DNA of 64,000 nucleotides from Hoylesella enoeca JCM 12259 (GCF_000613405.1 NZ_BAIX01000004.1:62001-126000), one strand, 5' to 3'. Shown: positions 17,596 to 27,378, counted from the first letter of the stretch. A program made the numbers and translations. The notes: generated from the letters alone by a model not told the origin.

Positions 17596-18234
17596 TTATT
17601 TCTCTTCGCTTCGCAATAGGGGAAGCGAGATGTGATAACGCACGGCAAAGTAGCGGATAAGACAGATCACGAGAAAAGTGATCACAGCGGCAATACCCAC
17701 ATTCACGTGCATGTGCAGCATAACCCAATATAAAACACCACCGGCTACGCTCGCCATGGCATAAATCTCTTTGTGAAAAATGACCGGCACCTTGTTCAAA
17801 AGAATATCGCGGATCACTCCTCCGGCCGATCCCGTGATGCACCCCATGATCACAGCCACCCAAAACGGATGTCCGCAAGCCAATGTCTTCTGCATGCCCG
17901 CAATGGTGAAAAGAGCCAAACCGAGCGTGTCGAACACAAACCAAGCATTGTCTAACCGTTTCAGCGAGTGGGCAAAAGTGATGACGAAGACTTGGGCCAA
18001 CGCCGTACAGACGAGGTAAAGGGCCGAAGTCATCCAAAACGGAGTCTCGCCAAGCATCACATCACGAATCGTTCCGCCTCCGATGGCAACCACGATGCCG
18101 CACACAAAACCGCCAAACCAATCGAAATGACGGGCTGCCGCGTGGCGGATTCCAGATATAGCGAACGCGAATGTACCCACAAACTCAATCACTTCTTGTA
18201 CAATCTTGACAAGATCGGGATTCTCATCTATCAT
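17596..18234 (-). CDS. TRIC-type cation channel family protein (UPF0126)
   Basis: 212-aa protein with seven hydrophobic segments and two UPF0126 repeats, each with the family Gly-rich signature: GGGTIRDVMLGE in the first half and GSAGGVIRDILLN in the second. Prokaryotic TRIC proteins form trimeric potassium-permeable channels. It lies 14 bases after the 2-hydroxyacid dehydrogenase gene and is probably co-transcribed. Physiological role in this organism is unknown. Confidence 0.9.
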   Translation of the reverse strand: MIDENPDLVKIVQEVIEFVGTFAFAISGIRHAAARHFDWFGGFVCGIVVAIGGGTIRDVMLGETPFWMTSALYLVCTALAQVFVITFAHSLKRLDNAWFVFDTLGLALFTIAGMQKTLACGHPFWVAVIMGCITGSAGGVIRDILLNKVPVIFHKEIYAMASVAGGVLYWVMLHMHVNVGIAAVITFLVICLIRYFAVRYHISLPLLRSEEK

Positions 18235-18248
18235 CGTTCAAACAGGGA

Positions 18249-19205
18249 TTAAGGATTGACTACATTCTGCGGCTCACCGTTGATGAATGCTCGGATGTTC
18301 TCGGCAGCAATCTGCATCAGGCGCGTGCGGGCTTCAACTGTGGCCCACGCGATGTGAGGCGTGATATAAGCATGCGGTTGTGCAAAGAGCGGATTGGTCT
18401 TTGCGGGCGGCTCCTCACACATCACGTCGGCACCATAAGCACCGAGTTGACCGCTCTCCAAGGCTTCGGCCACGTCTTGTTCGTTGACCAAAGCGCCGCG
18501 ACTCACATTGATCAGGATCGTTCCGGGACGCATCTTCGCCAGCGTCTCTTTGTTGATCATCTCACGCGTGTCGGCTGTCAAAGGACAATGCAGACTCAGA
18601 ATGTCGCTCGCGGCAAAGAGTCCGTCGAGCGTAGTCTTGCGTATTGAGGCAGGCAGATCAGCTGCATTCTTACTCGTGTAAGCAAAAACATTCATCCCGA
18701 AAGCACCGGCTATACGGGCCACTTCGCTTCCGATATGGCCTAATCCGACGATGCCGATCGTCTTTCCGGCCAACTCCGGCAATGCCGTATCCCAATAACA
18801 GAAGTCGGGATTGCGTGACCATCGACCCGCGCGACTCTCGTCGGCATAATGATCCACGCGATTGGTGATGTTCAGAAGATGTGCAAACGTCATTTGCGCA
18901 ACACTATCGGTGCTATAAGCAGGTATGTTCGTGACCACGATTCCAAGCTCTTTGGCTGCCTGAATATCTATGGTGTTAAAACCGGTAGCAAAAACTCCGA
19001 TATACTTCAACCGCTTCAAAGCCGATAAAACCTTTTTATCCAGAATCACTTTATTGGTGATCAAGATGTCGGCATCAGCTGCATGATCGATTACTTCATC
19101 AGGAGTCGTGCGCGGATAAACCGTCAACGATCCTAATTCTTCTAATGGCGCCCAAGACAAGTCGCCAGGATTGGCGCCGTGCCCATCTAATACTACTATT
19201 TTCAT
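18249..19205 (-). CDS. D-2-hydroxyacid dehydrogenase (glycerate/hydroxypyruvate type)
   Basis: 318-aa NAD-dependent dehydrogenase. It has the Rossmann motif GIVGLGHIGSEVARIAGAFG, the catalytic Arg in NVSRGALVNEQDVA, the Glu in DVMCEEPP and the catalytic His in ITPHIAWAT. The closest known groups are glycerate dehydrogenase and other D-isomer-specific reductases. The start MKIVVLDGHGANPGD at 19205 matches the family; a longer frame to 19271 would add an unlikely N-terminus. It follows rarA by about 137 bases and precedes the TRIC gene by 14. Confidence 0.9.
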   Translation of the reverse strand: MKIVVLDGHGANPGDLSWAPLEELGSLTVYPRTTPDEVIDHAADADILITNKVILDKKVLSALKRLKYIGVFATGFNTIDIQAAKELGIVVTNIPAYSTDSVAQMTFAHLLNITNRVDHYADESRAGRWSRNPDFCYWDTALPELAGKTIGIVGLGHIGSEVARIAGAFGMNVFAYTSKNAADLPASIRKTTLDGLFAASDILSLHCPLTADTREMINKETLAKMRPGTILINVSRGALVNEQDVAEALESGQLGAYGADVMCEEPPAKTNPLFAQPHAYITPHIAWATVEARTRLMQIAAENIRAFINGEPQNVVNP

Positions 19206-19342
19206 TTGCTTGATTATTTGTGGTTGATCAACAAGTGAGCAAAAGCATAGACAAATAAATGATTGTCTCATACACTCACTCTCTGATTCTCGTCAACCCA
19301 TTTACTGTTTTTACTTGTTTACTCGTTTACTGATTCATTCGT

Positions 19343-20617
19343 CTACTTCTCATACCTTTTTCCCCAACATTGGAGCATCCATTGATAGAGTTTCTCCTCC
19401 GACGGAGCATGTTGCGGATGCCAAACACGCGTCTGTTGCAATGCGTCAGGTAAATATTGCTGAGGCGTGAAATGACCCGGGAAGTCGTGAGGATAAGCAT
19501 ATCCGTCGCTATAACCCAATTGTTTCATCAGCGTTGTGGGTGCATTGCGCAGATGCAAAGGCACCGGCAGATTACCCGTTTCCTTGACAATGCTCAGTGC
19601 CGCATCGATCCCCAGATAGGCGGAATTGCTCTTCGGGCTTGCGGCCAAATACACAGCAGCTTCGGCTAAGGGAATCCTACCTTCGGGCCAACCGATTTTC
19701 ATCACCGCCTCAAAGGCAGCATTAGCTATCAGCAATGCATTGGGATTGGCCAAACCGATGTCTTCGGCCGCACTGATCACCAATCTTCGGGCAATAAATT
19801 GCGGATCTTCGCCTCCCTCGATCATCCTCGCCATCCAATAAAGAGCCGCATCAGGGTCGCTGCCTCGAATGCTTTTGATGAAAGCCGAAATGATATCATA
19901 GTGCATTTCGCCGTCTTTATCATAGGCCAAAGGATTCTGTTGCAGCCGGCTGACAACCAATTCGTCAGTTATCTCGATATCATCGGCGCTGTCAGACTCC
20001 ACCACCAGTTCCAAGATATTGAGCAGTTTGCGCGCATCTCCACCGCTATAACGCAACAGCGCATCGGTCTCTTTCAACTCGATATGCCGCTCTTTGAGCA
20101 CCACATCCGTTGTAATCGCCCGATGGAGCAGCTCCAACAAATCGTCTTTATCCAAAGACTTCAACACGTAAAGCTGACAACGAGAAAGCAACGGACGGAT
20201 CACTTCAAACGAAGGATTCTCCGTCGTGGCACCGATCAGCGTCACCGTTCCTTTTTCCACGGCTCCGAGCAACGAGTCTTGCTGTGACTTGCTGAATCGA
20301 TGGATCTCATCAATGAACAAAATCGGTGACGCAGAATGAAAGAATCTCCCGTTTCGGGCTCGCTCAATCACATCGCGCACATCTTTGACACCGCTCGTCA
20401 CTGCACTCAGCGTGTAAAAAGGCGTTTCCAATTTATGGGCAATGATCTGTGCCAACGTGGTCTTTCCCACGCCCGGAGGTCCCCAAAGAATAAACGAAGA
20501 GATGCGGCCCGCGTCGATCATCTTACGCAATACGGCTCCCGCTCCCACCAAATGGCGTTGCCCCACATACTCTTCGAGACTCTTGGGTCTCATCCTCTCC
20601 GCTAACGGTTCACTCAT
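19343..20617 (-). CDS. rarA: Replication-associated recombination protein RarA/MgsA
   Basis: 424-aa AAA+ ATPase that acts at stalled replication forks. Walker A is WGPPGVGKTTLAQ and Walker B ILFIDEIHRFSKSQQ. Sensor region GATTENPSFEV and the C-terminal MgsA tetramerisation domain (WPEGRIPLAEAAVYLAASPKS, YPHDFPGHFTPQQYLP) are both present. The start was taken at MSEPLAERMRPK (20617); an ATG three codons upstream is equally possible. A promoter lies about 30 bases upstream. Confidence 0.95.
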   Translation of the reverse strand: MSEPLAERMRPKSLEEYVGQRHLVGAGAVLRKMIDAGRISSFILWGPPGVGKTTLAQIIAHKLETPFYTLSAVTSGVKDVRDVIERARNGRFFHSASPILFIDEIHRFSKSQQDSLLGAVEKGTVTLIGATTENPSFEVIRPLLSRCQLYVLKSLDKDDLLELLHRAITTDVVLKERHIELKETDALLRYSGGDARKLLNILELVVESDSADDIEITDELVVSRLQQNPLAYDKDGEMHYDIISAFIKSIRGSDPDAALYWMARMIEGGEDPQFIARRLVISAAEDIGLANPNALLIANAAFEAVMKIGWPEGRIPLAEAAVYLAASPKSNSAYLGIDAALSIVKETGNLPVPLHLRNAPTTLMKQLGYSDGYAYPHDFPGHFTPQQYLPDALQQTRVWHPQHAPSEEKLYQWMLQCWGKRYEK

Positions 20618-20644
20618 TCTCGTCAATCATTTTACCTTTGTGCG

Positions 20645-20652
20645 CAAAGATA
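20645..20652 (-). promoter_or_regulatory. -7 box of rarA
   Basis: TATCTTTG on the minus strand, about 28 bases before the start codon. Confidence 0.65.
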
Positions 20653-20663
20653 GCAAAATGGTT

Positions 20664-20819
20664 CTACATATAAGAATAAATCAACAAATTCTTCCCCATT
20701 CCCAACCAGCCCGTCAAGCCCGATCCCCTCCACGCCACCATGGAGCTTCCCGCTGATCCGTTGAAACCAATACCACCGCTTGCTCCGGTGAGGAGAATAA
20801 CTTTCTTTTCCATATTCAT
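20664..20819 (-). pseudogene. Remnant of a short-chain dehydrogenase gene
   Basis: An ATG at 20819 or 20813 begins MEKKVILLTGASGGIG, the standard N-terminal beta-strand and Gly motif of short-chain dehydrogenases. After about 17 residues the similarity ends (FNGSAGSSMVAWRG...), and the frame stops at 20664. A good -7 box (TAACTTTG, 20855-20862) still stands 36 bases upstream. A gene seems to have lost nearly all of its body while keeping its promoter and first codons. Confidence 0.45.
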
Positions 20820-21036
20820 CTCTTGTCTAATGGGTTTGTTTCCTGTTTACGATGCAAAGTTAGCTATTTTCATTCAAAGCATAGCCATCTCCAAAAACAA
20901 TAAGCAACAGAAGTCGTTGCCAACACCATCTCTTGCTTGCCAGAAACTTGGGTGCTACTCCTATCGCTGCTCCTATTTTCTCAGCCGTCGCCCAATACAA
21001 CGGATATCAGATGTTGCACTTCTCATTGAAAAAGCC

Positions 21037-21241
21037 GGAAACAAGAAAATTCCCTCGGTTTATTTTCATTTTCCGTTGGAAACAAGAAAATTATTTTAGT
21101 TTATTTGCATTTTCCGTCGGAAACAAGAAAATTATTTTAGTTTATTTGTATTTCCAGCCGGAAACAAGAAATTTATTTTAGTTTATTTGCGTTTCCCGCC
21201 GGAAACAAGAAATTTATTTATCTTTTTCTTCATTTCCAGGT
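21037..21241. repeat. 41-bp tandem repeat, five units
   Basis: The motif GGAAACAAGAAA starts at 21037, 21078, 21119, 21160 and 21201, exactly 41 bp apart. Most units centre on a small palindrome (TTTCC-n3-GGAAA) and continue with an AT-rich TTATTTTAGTTTATTTG stretch. 41 is not a multiple of three, so it is not a protein repeat. It lies in the rarA-murF gap, with no intact gene from 20653 to 21423. Confidence 0.85.
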
Positions 21242-21316
21242 GTCCGCAGCCGCAAGGTTTTCACCATAGAGATTTCGCACTTTTAATTGGCGCAGAATAT
21301 GCCTGCAAGCCATAAC

Positions 21317-21356
21317 AAAAGGGTGAAAAGACAAATCGCCTGCTTTTTCACCCTTT
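21317..21356. terminator. Hairpin of recurrent type after murF-alr
   Basis: AAAAGGGTGAAAAG pairs with CTTTTTCACCCTTT, 13-14 bp with a short loop. It is near-symmetric, with A-rich and T-rich sides, so it could end minus-strand transcription from murF-alr. Confidence 0.55.
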
Positions 21357-21423
21357 CACCTTGTCAATTCATTGAGCTGTTCACTCGTTCACTTGTCTTC
21401 TGGCCAAATGTTTTCTCCGCTCA

Positions 21424-23898
21424 TCAATCCTGGAAATACACCCGCTTGACACGTGTACTTACGCCCGTCAAAACCTCATAAGGGATGGTTTCTAACACGT
21501 CGCTGAGCACCGTGACGGGCAAATGATCGCCGAAGATTTCAACGCTGTCGCCCTCTCGGCAGTCGATTCCCGTGACATCGATCATGGCCACATCCATACA
21601 GATATTGCCCACATACGGAGCTTTCTGGCCGTTGACAAGACAATAGCAACGGCGATTGCCGAGGCGCCGATTCAGTCCGTCGGCATACCCGATGGGGATT
21701 GCCGCGATCACACTGTCGTGCTCTATCCGTCCCTTTCGACTGTAACCGACCGTGTCTCCTGCCGGGACACGACGCAATTGCAAGATAGTCGTTTTGAGCG
21801 TACTCACATTGTGCAGGATCGCATTGGTGCAGGGATCCACACCATAAAGGCCCAATCCCAAACGACACATATCCATCTGCCGTTCGGGGAAGTGTTCGAT
21901 GCCGGCCGAATTGTCCATATGCCGCAGAATCTTGTGATCGAATGCAGCTTGAAGTCGACTGCTTCCGGCTTCGAACAACGCAAACTGGCGGGCAGAAAAA
22001 TCATCAAATCCATCGCTATCCGAGCCTACGAAGTGAGAGAAAACAGATCTCGGAATAATCGCATTTTGATGTTTCAGTCGGTCGATAAGCTGCTCCATAT
22101 CTGCCACGGGATCGAAACCGAGGCGGTGCATACCCGTATCGAGTTTCACATGAACGGGATAATCGGTGATACCTTCTTTCTCCGCGGCCTTGATCAGCGC
22201 TTCGAGCAAACGGAAAGAATAAACTTCGGGTTCGAGATCATAATCAAACATCGTTTTGAAAGCCGTCATCTCAGGATTCATAATCATGATATTGGCCGTG
22301 ATACCGTTCCTCCGCAGCGTCACGCCTTCATCTGCCACAGCAACGGCCAGATAGTCCACACGATGATCTTGCAGCGTTTTCGCGATCTCCACCGAGCCTG
22401 CACCATAGGCGTCGGCTTTAATCATACAGACGAGTTTGGTGGTCGGTTTGAGAAACGAACGATAGTGATTGAGATTCTTCACCATATTGTTGAGATTGAC
22501 TTCCAAGATCGTTTCGTGCACCTTATTGACCAAAAGCTCGGTGAGTTGATCGAAACCAAACTTGCGGGCACCTTTCAACAAGATGACTTCATCGTGCAAA
22601 GAGCGAAACACTTCGCTGTGAATGAATTGCTCGACCGTGTGAAAAAAGAATTTTTCAGACACCTGAATCTCTTTTGCCTGCGCACAAAGCTGCGGCCCGA
22701 TACCGATGAATTTCTCCACACCCCGCTTCAAAGCGAGATCCGAAACCTCCTTATACAGCGCCTCGGGAGCTTCTCCACTCTGATAAATATCGCTCAGGAT
22801 CAGCGTCCGGCGCCGTCCTTGATGATCAGGACGACGATTCATGAAGTCGAGCGCAATGTCTAACGAGTTGATATCCGAGTTATAAGAGTCGTTGATCAGC
22901 GTGCATCCGTGCTGTCCTTCTTTCACTTCCAGCCGCATTGCCACAGGTTCCAGCTCACCCATCCTGCGGTGAAGCGTCTCTCGATCCAGCCCCAATTGCA
23001 ACGCCACTGCGGCACAGATGATGGAATTGGTGAGCGAAGCCTCGTCGATGAACGGCAGCGAATAACTTCCTGCCACACCTTTATATATATAAGAAACAAC
23101 CGACATGGCGGCGCGTTTCTCCACATTCGACACATAAAAAGCAGCGTTCGCGTCCTGGCGCGACCATGCAATCGGCTCACCCGGAAGATTCGCTTCACGC
23201 ACAACCCGACTCACCAGAGCATCATCGGCATTGTAAACCACCGTGCGAGCATCGCGAAACAACACGAGTTTCTCACGACATTTATCTTCCATCGAACCGA
23301 AATTCTCTTGATGGGCAGCCCCTAAATTGGTGAGAACGGCAATTGTCGGTCGGATCATCTTGCGCAAAGCTTCCATTTCTCCGGGCTTACTGATACCCGC
23401 CTCGAAGATTCCCACCTGCGTGTGCGCATCCATCAGCCACACCGACAGTGGCACACCGATCTGCGAATTATAACTGCGCGGCGAACGCGTGACAAACCTT
23501 TCGGGCGAGAGCAACTGATAAAGCCACTCCTTGACCATCGTTTTGCCGTTGGAACCGGTGATTCCCACCACAGGAATATCAAACTCGTCGCGATGCCGCT
23601 CAGCCAATCTCTGCAAGGCCGTGAGCGTGTCGGCCACTTCCAGAAAGTCGGCTTCGGGATACCGCTCGGCCCAATCTGCCGGCACATGAGCCACAACAAA
23701 GTTTCTCACACCGCGTCGATACAACTCCGGAATATACTTATGTCCATCATTACGATCAGACTGAAGGGCGAAAAAAAGCGTCTCTTCGGGAAAACAAAGT
23801 GACCTGCTGTCGGTCAATATAAACGCTACATCAGACTCGTTTTCACCATAGCGGTGCGCGCCGATGAGTGTGGTTATCTTTTCAATAGAATATGTCAT
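21424..23898 (-). CDS. murF-alr: Bifunctional MurF ligase / alanine racemase
   Basis: 824-aa fusion. The N-terminal part (about 1-450) is UDP-MurNAc-tripeptide:D-Ala-D-Ala ligase, with the ATP loop GITGSNGKTMVKEW and the Mur motifs YNSQIGVPLSVWL and NDSYNSDINSLDIALDFM. The C-terminal part (about 455-824) is PLP-dependent alanine racemase, with the PLP Lys in MIKADAYGAGS, the barrel motif KLDTGMHRLGF, and the tyrosine region VGYSRKGRIE plus GYADGLNRRLGN. One protein thus makes D-Ala and adds the D-Ala-D-Ala dipeptide in peptidoglycan synthesis. The fusion is an established Bacteroidetes trait. The promoter TAACTTTG is at 23921-23928. Confidence 0.96.
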   Translation of the reverse strand: MTYSIEKITTLIGAHRYGENESDVAFILTDSRSLCFPEETLFFALQSDRNDGHKYIPELYRRGVRNFVVAHVPADWAERYPEADFLEVADTLTALQRLAERHRDEFDIPVVGITGSNGKTMVKEWLYQLLSPERFVTRSPRSYNSQIGVPLSVWLMDAHTQVGIFEAGISKPGEMEALRKMIRPTIAVLTNLGAAHQENFGSMEDKCREKLVLFRDARTVVYNADDALVSRVVREANLPGEPIAWSRQDANAAFYVSNVEKRAAMSVVSYIYKGVAGSYSLPFIDEASLTNSIICAAVALQLGLDRETLHRRMGELEPVAMRLEVKEGQHGCTLINDSYNSDINSLDIALDFMNRRPDHQGRRRTLILSDIYQSGEAPEALYKEVSDLALKRGVEKFIGIGPQLCAQAKEIQVSEKFFFHTVEQFIHSEVFRSLHDEVILLKGARKFGFDQLTELLVNKVHETILEVNLNNMVKNLNHYRSFLKPTTKLVCMIKADAYGAGSVEIAKTLQDHRVDYLAVAVADEGVTLRRNGITANIMIMNPEMTAFKTMFDYDLEPEVYSFRLLEALIKAAEKEGITDYPVHVKLDTGMHRLGFDPVADMEQLIDRLKHQNAIIPRSVFSHFVGSDSDGFDDFSARQFALFEAGSSRLQAAFDHKILRHMDNSAGIEHFPERQMDMCRLGLGLYGVDPCTNAILHNVSTLKTTILQLRRVPAGDTVGYSRKGRIEHDSVIAAIPIGYADGLNRRLGNRRCYCLVNGQKAPYVGNICMDVAMIDVTGIDCREGDSVEIFGDHLPVTVLSDVLETIPYEVLTGVSTRVKRVYFQD

Positions 23899-23920
23899 AC
23901 CACCATTTTATATATCGCTG

Positions 23921-23928
23921 CAAAGTTA
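23921..23928 (-). promoter_or_regulatory. -7 box of murF-alr
   Basis: TAACTTTG on the minus strand, 22 bases before the ATG. Confidence 0.65.
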
Positions 23929-24071
23929 CTGCAAATTCGACAGACAGCAAAAATAATGCAAGAAAACTCCCGTTTCGATGAATCGAGAACCGCATCCATG
24001 ACAACTGTCATCCCACTTGTCGTCCGTGCCACATTCAGAATTGACAGTTGATCATCGGTCGTTGATCGTCT

Positions 24072-24164
24072 TGCAACGTAACTAACCGTTAATCAACGTG
24101 CGAAAAGGCATTGGTTGCGCTGCAATTAACGGTGAATTGCAGCGCATTTTACCGTTAATCGCCA
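24072..24164. repeat. 22-bp-period repeat array 3
   Basis: TGC-starting units lie at 24072, 24099, 24121 and 24143. The last three are 22 bp apart and the first is 27 bp from the second. The best unit is TGCAATTAACGGTGAATTGC. It is clearly related to the arrays at 5677 and 17433. It fills part of the murF-GSCFA gap (23929-24226), which has no gene. Confidence 0.6.
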
Positions 24165-24226
24165 TGCTGTCTATATCTTCCTGATCAGCAATCGAGTGGT
24201 AAAGATTAGGGAAATGGAGGCTTGGC

Positions 24227-25038
24227 CTATGGCTGAATAGGCGGCATTTCGGGATATTTCAGTGCCAACGCTTCAGCTCTTTCACGCATTTGGGCGATAA
24301 AACGTCGGTATTCCGCAGACTCGGAATCGAACGGACGGTGAGCAAATGCTTCCTTGATGGGACGCCACTCTTCGAGAAATTGCTTGGCAGCAGCACTGAA
24401 ATAGGTTTCGGCAAACCGCTGCCGAATGTATTCCACTGCCTGATCCGTGGGATGGAGCATATCTTCACGATAGAAGCGATAGTCTCGAAGTTCATCGTTG
24501 ACGATCTCATAAGCTGGGAAATAAGTCACTGACTGCGGATAGGCTTGCACCAAACGGTTGGCTGCCAACAGCAGTGTCGCCTTGGAAAGTTGACTGCATG
24601 ATAGCCATATTTGGCATAACGGATAGGACTCACGGTGATGATGACACGCACATCAGGGTTTCGCTGTCGCAGGATCTCGACACATTCAGAGAGGCTTTGA
24701 GTGCATTCCTCCACGGAAAGTTGATCTTCACGAAACAAATTTTGCGGTCGTTTTCGGCAGTTATCAACCGTTTCGCCCGTCTCTTTCAGTACATACACAC
24801 GGTTGGTTCCTAACGTCAAGACGGCCGTGCGCGGCACAAACGAAGTGCGGGCAACGGTGTGCAGTATGCTGACGGGATTATACATGACGCCGAAGGGATT
24901 GACTTCGACACGGAATTTATCAGCTGCAAACAGTCGACCTATACGGTCGGCGAAACACGATCCCACGAAAAGCATCTGCTCGCAGGGACCGATATCGAAC
25001 ATGGGCCGATCAATATCAACAATCGTTCTGAATTTCAT
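24227..25038 (-). CDS. GSCFA domain protein (single-base frameshift)
   Basis: GSCFA proteins are GDSL-like hydrolases found in Bacteroidetes and Proteobacteria. The signature is visible as MLFVGSCFADRIGRL near the N-terminus, then NPFGVMYNPVSIL and VIITVSPIRY. The C-terminal part (YPQSVTYFPAYEIVNDELRDYRFY) is in another frame. One extra T in the TTT run near 24587 gives HAVNFSKATLLLAANRLV and restores a protein of about 270 aa. It is cytoplasmic, with no signal peptide. The substrate is unknown, though the family has been linked to cell-wall or lipid chemistry. No clear promoter was found. Confidence 0.85.
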
Positions 25039-25297
25039 TGCGATGCAATTAAAATGTTTTTTGTCGTTGAAAACGAATTACAGACGGAGCACTACGACCT
25101 GGCTCAGACTCAAATAAGTAATTTTCTTAAAACGATTTGAATAACAATTTATTGCAGAAATATCAACTTCTTTAAGGTTTATTGGCTCCTTTCAGTGTCT
25201 CGGAAAGCGTCATAAACAAGGCAGATCATCGAGTTAAATATCATTAATAGTATCATAATTACTTAGTTGCACATCTTATTTTATCATACAAAAACAG

Positions 25298-25305
25298 TAT
25301 CTTTG
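25298..25305 (+). promoter_or_regulatory. -7 box of rpsA
   Basis: TATCTTTG 64 bases before the ATG at 25370. The leader is AT-rich, as usual for Bacteroidetes ribosomal protein genes. Confidence 0.65.
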
Positions 25306-25369
25306 CAGCCGATTTTTAATTCATTCACATAAAGTCTAACTTTATTAATTTACAAAACAAATAATTTTT

Positions 25370-27142
25370 ATGTCAGATTTAAAGAACGTTCAACCGTTGG
25401 CAGACTTCAACTGGGACGAGTTTGAGAATGGAACCAACGTAAACGAAAGCAAAGAAGATCTTCAAAAGGCCTATGATGAGACACTGAATAAGGTCTCAGA
25501 CCATCAGGTTGTTGAGGGAACGGTGATCTCAGTAGACAAGAAAGAGGTTGTCGTTAACATCGGTTACAAGAGCGATGGTATTATCCCCGCTTCTGAATTC
25601 CGCTATAATCCCGATCTCAAAGTGGGCGATAAGGTCGAAGTTTATGTTGAGAACCAAGAAGACAAAAAGGGTCAGCTGATCCTTTCTCACAAGAAAGCTC
25701 GCCTAAGTAAGAGCTGGGAGCGTGTCAATGCAGCGCTCGAAAACGAAGAAGTCATCCAGGGTTACATCAAGTGTCGTACCAAAGGCGGCATGATTGTTGA
25801 TGTATTCGGAATCGAGGCATTCCTTCCCGGTAGCCAGATTGACGTTCATCCTATACGCGACTACGATGTATTCGTAGGCAAGACAATGGAGTTCAAGGTT
25901 GTGAAGATCAATCAGGAATTCCGTAATGTTGTCGTTTCCCATAAGGCTTTGATTGAAGCCGAGTTGGAAGCGCAGAAGAAAGAAATTATCAGTAAGCTCG
26001 AAAAAGGTCAGGTTCTTGAAGGAACCGTTAAGAATATCACTTCTTACGGTGTGTTCGTTGATCTCGGCGGCGTAGACGGATTGATCCATATCACGGATCT
26101 GTCGTGGGGCCGTGTGAGCGATCCGCATGAAGTTGTGGCACTCGATCAGAAGATCAACGTGGTGATCCTTGACTTCGACGACGAGAAGAAGCGTATTGCC
26201 CTTGGTCTGAAACAACTCACGCCGCATCCTTGGGATGCACTTGATCCGAACCTCAAAGTGGGCGATCATGTGAAAGGTAAGGTTGTCGTTATTGCTGACT
26301 ACGGTGCATTTGTCGAGATTGCTCCGGGTGTAGAAGGTCTCATCCATGTGTCTGAGATGTCTTGGAGCCAACACCTGCGCAGCGCACAAGAATTTATGCA
26401 CGTAGGCGATGAAGTAGAGGCCGTGATCCTCACACTTGATCGTGAGGAGCGCAAAATGTCTCTTGGCATTAAACAATTAAAGGAAGACCCTTGGGAGACG
26501 ATCGAAGTGAAATACCCCGTAGGTAGTAAACACACAGCAAAAGTACGCAACTTCACCAACTTTGGTATCTTCGTTGAACTCGAAGAGGGCGTAGACGGTC
26601 TGATCCATATCAGCGACCTGTCTTGGACTAAGAAGGTGAAGCATCCTTCCGAGTTTACACACGTAGGCGCAGAGATGGATGTTGTGGTTCTCGAAATAGA
26701 CAAAGAGAATCGCCGTTTGAGCCTCGGACACAAGCAGCTCGAAGACAACCCATGGGATACTTATGAGACATTGTACACTCCTGGCTCTGTGCACACCGGC
26801 AAGATTACAGAGATGATGGACAAGGGCGCAGTAATCACGCTGAACGAAGGCGGCGAAGGCTTCGCTACTCCTAAGCATCTTGTCAAAGAAGACGGTACGC
26901 AGGCACAACTCGGCGAGGAACTTCCGTTCAAGGTGATCGAGTTCGTCAAGGATGCCAAACGCATCATCCTCTCTCACAGTCGTACTTTCGAGGACGTCAA
27001 AGATGATGTGAAACCCGCACACAAGCACACCAACGCTAAGAAGAGTGATACTCCGCAGATCAACAATGTCGTTGCAGGTACCTCACTGGGTGATCTCGAC
27101 GTACTTGCTGACTTGAAGGCTAAATTGGAGAAGGGCGAATAA
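25370..27142 (+). CDS. rpsA: 30S ribosomal protein S1
   Basis: 590-aa RNA-binding protein with six S1 repeats. The first is near residues 50-120 (VVEGTVISVDKKEVVVNIGY); later ones are easy to see as GTVKNITSYGVFVDLGGVDG, GKVVVIADYGAFVEIAPGVE, AKVRNFTNFGIFVELEEGVD and GKITEMMDKGAVITLNEGGE. S1 helps mRNA bind the 30S subunit. The N-terminal acidic stretch (NFNWDEF-like) and Lys-rich tail are normal for Bacteroidetes. It is a single-gene unit with its own promoter and terminator. Confidence 0.96.
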   Translation: MSDLKNVQPLADFNWDEFENGTNVNESKEDLQKAYDETLNKVSDHQVVEGTVISVDKKEVVVNIGYKSDGIIPASEFRYNPDLKVGDKVEVYVENQEDKKGQLILSHKKARLSKSWERVNAALENEEVIQGYIKCRTKGGMIVDVFGIEAFLPGSQIDVHPIRDYDVFVGKTMEFKVVKINQEFRNVVVSHKALIEAELEAQKKEIISKLEKGQVLEGTVKNITSYGVFVDLGGVDGLIHITDLSWGRVSDPHEVVALDQKINVVILDFDDEKKRIALGLKQLTPHPWDALDPNLKVGDHVKGKVVVIADYGAFVEIAPGVEGLIHVSEMSWSQHLRSAQEFMHVGDEVEAVILTLDREERKMSLGIKQLKEDPWETIEVKYPVGSKHTAKVRNFTNFGIFVELEEGVDGLIHISDLSWTKKVKHPSEFTHVGAEMDVVVLEIDKENRRLSLGHKQLEDNPWDTYETLYTPGSVHTGKITEMMDKGAVITLNEGGEGFATPKHLVKEDGTQAQLGEELPFKVIEFVKDAKRIILSHSRTFEDVKDDVKPAHKHTNAKKSDTPQINNVVAGTSLGDLDVLADLKAKLEKGE

Positions 27143-27163
27143 TCCGATCCACATTCATATAAG

Positions 27164-27202
27164 AGATGGCTGACCCGATCAAGGTCGGCCATCTTTCATT
27201 TT
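27164..27202 (+). terminator. Intrinsic terminator of rpsA
   Basis: AGATGGCTGACC pairs with GGTCGGCCATCT (27183-27194), followed by TTCATTTTAT. Confidence 0.85.
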
Positions 27203-27292
27203 ATACCTTTCTTATATACAAAACGCATGGTTAATATATATTAATTTATTAATCCCATGAAACCTGATTAAGGCTTAATACGTTTTTTTTAG

Positions 27293-27300
27293 TACCTTTG
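27293..27300 (+). promoter_or_regulatory. -7 box of rho
   Basis: TACCTTTG, 78 bases before the ATG at 27379. It rules out any start of the rho frame near 27298, which lies inside the box. Confidence 0.7.
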
Positions 27301-27378
27301 CAATCGACTTTTAATACAACCGCGTTTCAACTCTCGAAACGACGGGCTTTCAATCAGAGACATTTATTATACACCTAT

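Noticed and set aside
21523..22863. 446-codon frame antisense to murF-alr
   Set aside because: Shadow of the fusion gene; no domain pattern.
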